Shown here: piece after piece, positions 8,303-10,000 of the stretch | How the letters are laid out: every line of letters starts with the position of its first letter | How positions within the stretch are numbered: position 1 is the first letter of the stretch | Source of the DNA: Trachelipus rathkii | Taxonomy: Eukaryota > Arthropoda > Malacostraca > Isopoda > Trachelipodidae | DNA length: 10,000 nucleotides | Assembly (NCBI GenBank): GCA_015478945.1 | Contig: JABUQX010113317.1 | Span: forward strand, 1 to 10,000 | Reading direction: 5' to 3' | Program-made: the position numbers and the translations under genes | Notes under the pieces: model-generated | What the model was told of the DNA's origin: nothing | Databases searched by the model: none | The model's input: only the letters and a program-made list of their open reading frames with translations

Positions 8303-8400
8303 TCCGCGCCGGTAATATTGCGCCGCGGGCGCACGCGGCGGGCCGGTACGCGGAAATATTGCGCCTGCGCGCGCACGCGGCGGGCGGGGCGGGCGGCGAA
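8303..8400. repeat. CpG-rich islet with 41-bp direct repeat, outer right arm
   Basis: Two direct copies share the plan (T/A)AATATTGCGCC, NGCGNGCGCACG, CGGCGGGC at about 8312-8345 and 8353-8387, a period of 41 bases. CpG density is extreme compared with the flanks. Counterparts in the left arm lie at about 133-193 and 275-305. Open frames in both directions (8270-8503 and 8299-8481) are Arg/Ala-rich products of GC composition, not genes. Confidence 0.75.
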
Positions 8401-8477
8401 ATTTATAAAGTTAAGGAAGTCACCACTCATGGGCAAACTGTGCTCTCGGAGGAGAAGTACTCTAGGTATCATCTGCG

Positions 8478-8662
8478 CCATATATATATATATATATAAT
8501 TAATTATAAAATATATATATTAATTATAGATATATATATATATATAATATATCATACATATATAATAAAGTATAATATATTATATATATATCATATAATA
8601 TATATATAAATATATATCATATATATAATATATTATATATATAATATATATTATATGATAGG
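8478..8662. repeat. (TA)n / ATATAT tract
   Basis: About 185 bases of almost pure alternating A/T with short interruptions (TTAATTATAA, ATATCAT). In the left arm the matching place (about 40-57) holds only some 20 bases of ATA-rich DNA, so the tract has expanded on the right or been lost on the left. It separates the palindrome from the truncated LINE. It can form cruciforms and is a likely breakage or slippage point. Confidence 0.9.
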
Positions 8663-8710
8663 ATTGGGCCGCGGGGCGGGAGGCGGTCGCCGGGCGGCGA
8701 GGACCCCCAC

Positions 8711-8866
8711 CCCTTCTTCGGCACAGGTTCAATGAGCGCATAATTGCGCCAATAGCTAAAGGTTAAAGTTGGTTGATAAAGATGAAACAGTTTACTAAGA
8801 AAGAGGGAAAGCTCAGAAACACTAGTTTTGAGGACCACAGGTGTTATACCGTCAGGATCATTCTTT
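8711..8866 (-). pseudogene. LINE reverse transcriptase N-terminal block, truncated
   Basis: DPDGITPVVLKTS is followed by LSLFLSKLFHLYQPTLTFSY and WRNYALIEPVPKKG. It matches the first conserved RT block of Jockey-type LINEs (GPDG-I-P-VLK ... L..LF..CL...TFP..W..A.I.PVPKKG). It lies in a third frame relative to the endonuclease and linker. The usual NYRPI segment and all catalytic motifs that should follow are missing or garbled. The coding match stops near 8711, at the GC-rich junction with the (TA)n tract. Confidence 0.85.
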
Positions 8867-8984
8867 CTCTTTCTTAGTGTTAATCTCAGAGAGAACAGAA
8901 GTAACCTCTTTAAAAGAAATTACAATGTTAGGCACAAAAGAGGTGAAGCCAATTGAAGGAGGAGGAATAGCAACGAAATCGTCT

Positions 8985-9340
8985 AAGTTGCTGAACGAAA
9001 AATTCAGCTTTAGCAGAAGGTAAAACGGCACTTGTGCCCTCGGAAGATACTACAGGAGGGAGAGAGGTAGAATCAATGGTTGAGTTGACATTTTTTGCAA
9101 AAGTCCAGAAAGAGTGGGAGGAGGTGGAACTAGAAAGACTATTACATTTTATACAGAGATAAAAGTTTTTAGTGTTAGGGAGAATAGATTTTGTACGATT
9201 CCGGTATGAAATATAAGTTGCGTGGGTGTCTGGAGTTTGAAGACGATAGTAATTGTTGAAGACGGCGTCCCTGCGAGGAATAGCACGAGAACGAGGAAAG
9301 TTAAACGAAGGTTTGTTAGTTTTAGCTAAATAGAAGAATA
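8985..9340 (-). pseudogene. LINE ORF2 endonuclease-RT linker, pseudogene fragment
   Basis: Open for about 118 codons in a frame different from the endonuclease part. Recognisable pieces are AKTNKPSFNFPRSRAIPRRD, RLQTPDTHATYIS, SHSFWTFAKNVNSTIDSTSL, PPVVSSEGTSAVLPSAKAEF. The SFW-x-x-AKN...SLPP...EGT...KAE pattern is characteristic of this region in arthropod Jockey-type LINEs. The open frame extends upstream to 9434, but its first 30 or so codons are out of register with the family. Just downstream (about 8985-8870) similarity continues in another frame with IPPPSIGFTSFVPNIVIS and VTSVLSEINTKK, then breaks before the RT. Confidence 0.8.
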
Positions 9341-10000
9341 TGGAATGGACGTTTCTATGCCAAAGACAATTACATCGTTTATGTGTTCTGCACACCCGAA
9401 TGGACCACTTCCAACGAAGTAGTAAATATTCCAATAGATATCAAAGAAACAAGACATCAAGTCCAATTAGGTATCGGTTCCGAAATGCCAAAAACTTTTC
9501 CTCGTCGTAAGTAGGGAGCCGTTCCTGAAGGCTTGAAGATATAGAACAGGATGCAGAGATAAAAGGGTGATTGGAAGAACATACAGGTGTAAGAGTTTAA
9601 CAGTTTAAGGAAAAGGATGTGAAGTGAAAAAATTACCAAGAATGTTGTGTTCATCTCCAAGACGATCAGAGATACGGATAGGGAGCTACAACATCTATTC
9701 AAGGTCATTTTGGATAGAGATATGGGAGGCAAGTTTACTAGCTGTATAATTAGAAGAGAGTAATTTTCGGCGATGAACATTGAAATCACCAAGAATAATG
9801 ATCTCGGAGAAAAGAGAAGTTTTATTAGACGAAGCATTTAGGATAGCCAGTTGAGATAAGGGATAAACAGATCGAACAGATGAATTTAGTTGTACATTGA
9901 AATGAGACTTTAAGTCATTAAGTAAAAAACTCGGAAGACTCTAAATTGGAAACAATAAAGTAAACCAGAGACATTGCGTGCTTAAGCCATCTTTGACTAC
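9326..10000 (-). pseudogene. LINE ORF2 endonuclease domain, pseudogene fragment
   Basis: Read on the minus strand, EIIILGDFNVH (GDFNVH at 9773-9790) is a hallmark motif of the exonuclease-endonuclease-phosphatase fold used by LINEs to nick target DNA. It is followed by ISIQNDLE, LPIRISDRLGDEHNILG and FTSHPFP, matching the usual NDLEQ...PTRIPDRLGD...LFLTSNP layout. KSFWHFGTD and GPFGCAEHINDVIVFGIETS continue into the linker. From about 9835 to 9326 the frame is kept without indels but has five in-frame stops, starting at 9697, 9688, 9607, 9469 and 9328. Upstream of about 9835 coding similarity (FICSICLSLISTGYPK) continues in another frame. Decay by substitutions with few indels suggests an old copy and a base-accurate sequence here. 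Confidence 0.8.

Larger units (their letters stand above)
4157..8480 (-). repeat. Right arm of the giant imperfect palindrome
   Basis: This is the inverted partner of the left arm. The sum of paired coordinates drifts from about 8290 at the axis to 8253 at 3531/4722. It jumps to about 8768 beyond a 514-bp right-arm-only insertion, reaches about 8835 at 1418/7417, and falls back to about 8540 at the outer end. The arms have therefore gained and lost blocks independently, mostly in the tandem arrays. The outer end is marked by GCGCAGATGATACCTAG (read on the minus strand at about 8462-8479), which matches the left arm at about 63-80, followed by a long (TA)n tract. No transposase or other coding region is present. 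Confidence 0.9.
8665..10000 (-). mobile_element. Decayed Jockey-type non-LTR retrotransposon (LINE), incomplete at both visible ends
   Basis: On the minus strand the order is endonuclease (about 10000 to 9450), endonuclease-RT linker (about 9450 to 8870) and the first RT block (about 8866 to 8711), the order found in ORF2 of APE-type LINEs of the Jockey group. The 5' part runs beyond the window. The 3' part is lost inside the RT domain: after PVPKKG the sequence becomes very GC-rich (8667-8710), where SSPPGDR may still reflect the following conserved LINE residues, and then enters the (TA)n tract. Later RT motifs, including the catalytic FADD-type box, the 3' UTR and a poly-A tail are absent. 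The copy cannot make active enzyme. Confidence 0.85.

Noticed and set aside
48..8480. Polinton/Maverick or DNA-virus-like terminal inverted repeats
   Set aside because: The arms meet at the centre with no internal coding region. No integrase, polymerase, capsid or ATPase motif is present in any frame.
8270..8503. Arg/Ala-rich open frames on both strands
   Set aside because: They are produced by the CpG-rich 41-bp repeat. Overlapping frames on both strands with no start context or homology indicate composition, not coding.

Overview
This window looks like gene-poor, repeat-rich nuclear DNA of an arthropod. A decapod crustacean is my best guess. The reasons are very AT-rich DNA, abundant (CA)n, (GT)n and (TA)n tracts, no recognisable host exon, and one decayed Jockey-type LINE whose endonuclease-to-RT linker resembles copies I associate with decapod genomes. 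The taxon is an inference, not a direct observation.

The main feature is an enormous imperfect palindrome. From about position 48-62 to about 8480 the left half (about 48-4133) is matched, module by module, by the reverse complement of the right half (about 4157-8480). The axis is near 4145-4150 and the unpaired centre is at most about 23 bases. Reading outward from the axis, each arm carries: a moderately complex apex segment with a CpG-rich patch; a doubled unit of about 115-125 bp rich in AGGCCTAA; an AT-rich spacer; one copy of an 85-90 bp module containing GGTGCTAGG or GGTGTAGGT and TGATTTACTG; a long (CA)n/(GT)n-derived block; a block of GCTTTA/AAAGCAGTAA tandem repeats interrupted by more copies of the same module; an AT-rich outer segment; and a CpG-rich islet with AATATTGCGCC-type repeats. 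On the right arm this is followed by about 180 bp of (TA)n. The arms differ by many substitutions and indels, and the right arm alone carries about 514 bp of extra DNA between 9-bp direct repeats.

About 8665/8712 to 10000 on the minus strand is a dead Jockey-type non-LTR retrotransposon: endonuclease, linker and the first reverse transcriptase block. It has five in-frame stops and at least two frame changes. It is cut off inside the RT domain next to the (TA)n tract that borders the palindrome.

No intact protein gene, rRNA, tRNA or CRISPR array is supported. The open frames inside the palindrome are translations of simple repeats or by-products of local composition. The best candidate for something undescribed is the palindrome itself, either a giant non-autonomous foldback-type element or a large inverted duplication able to give a multi-kilobase hairpin RNA. 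An assembly artefact must be excluded first.
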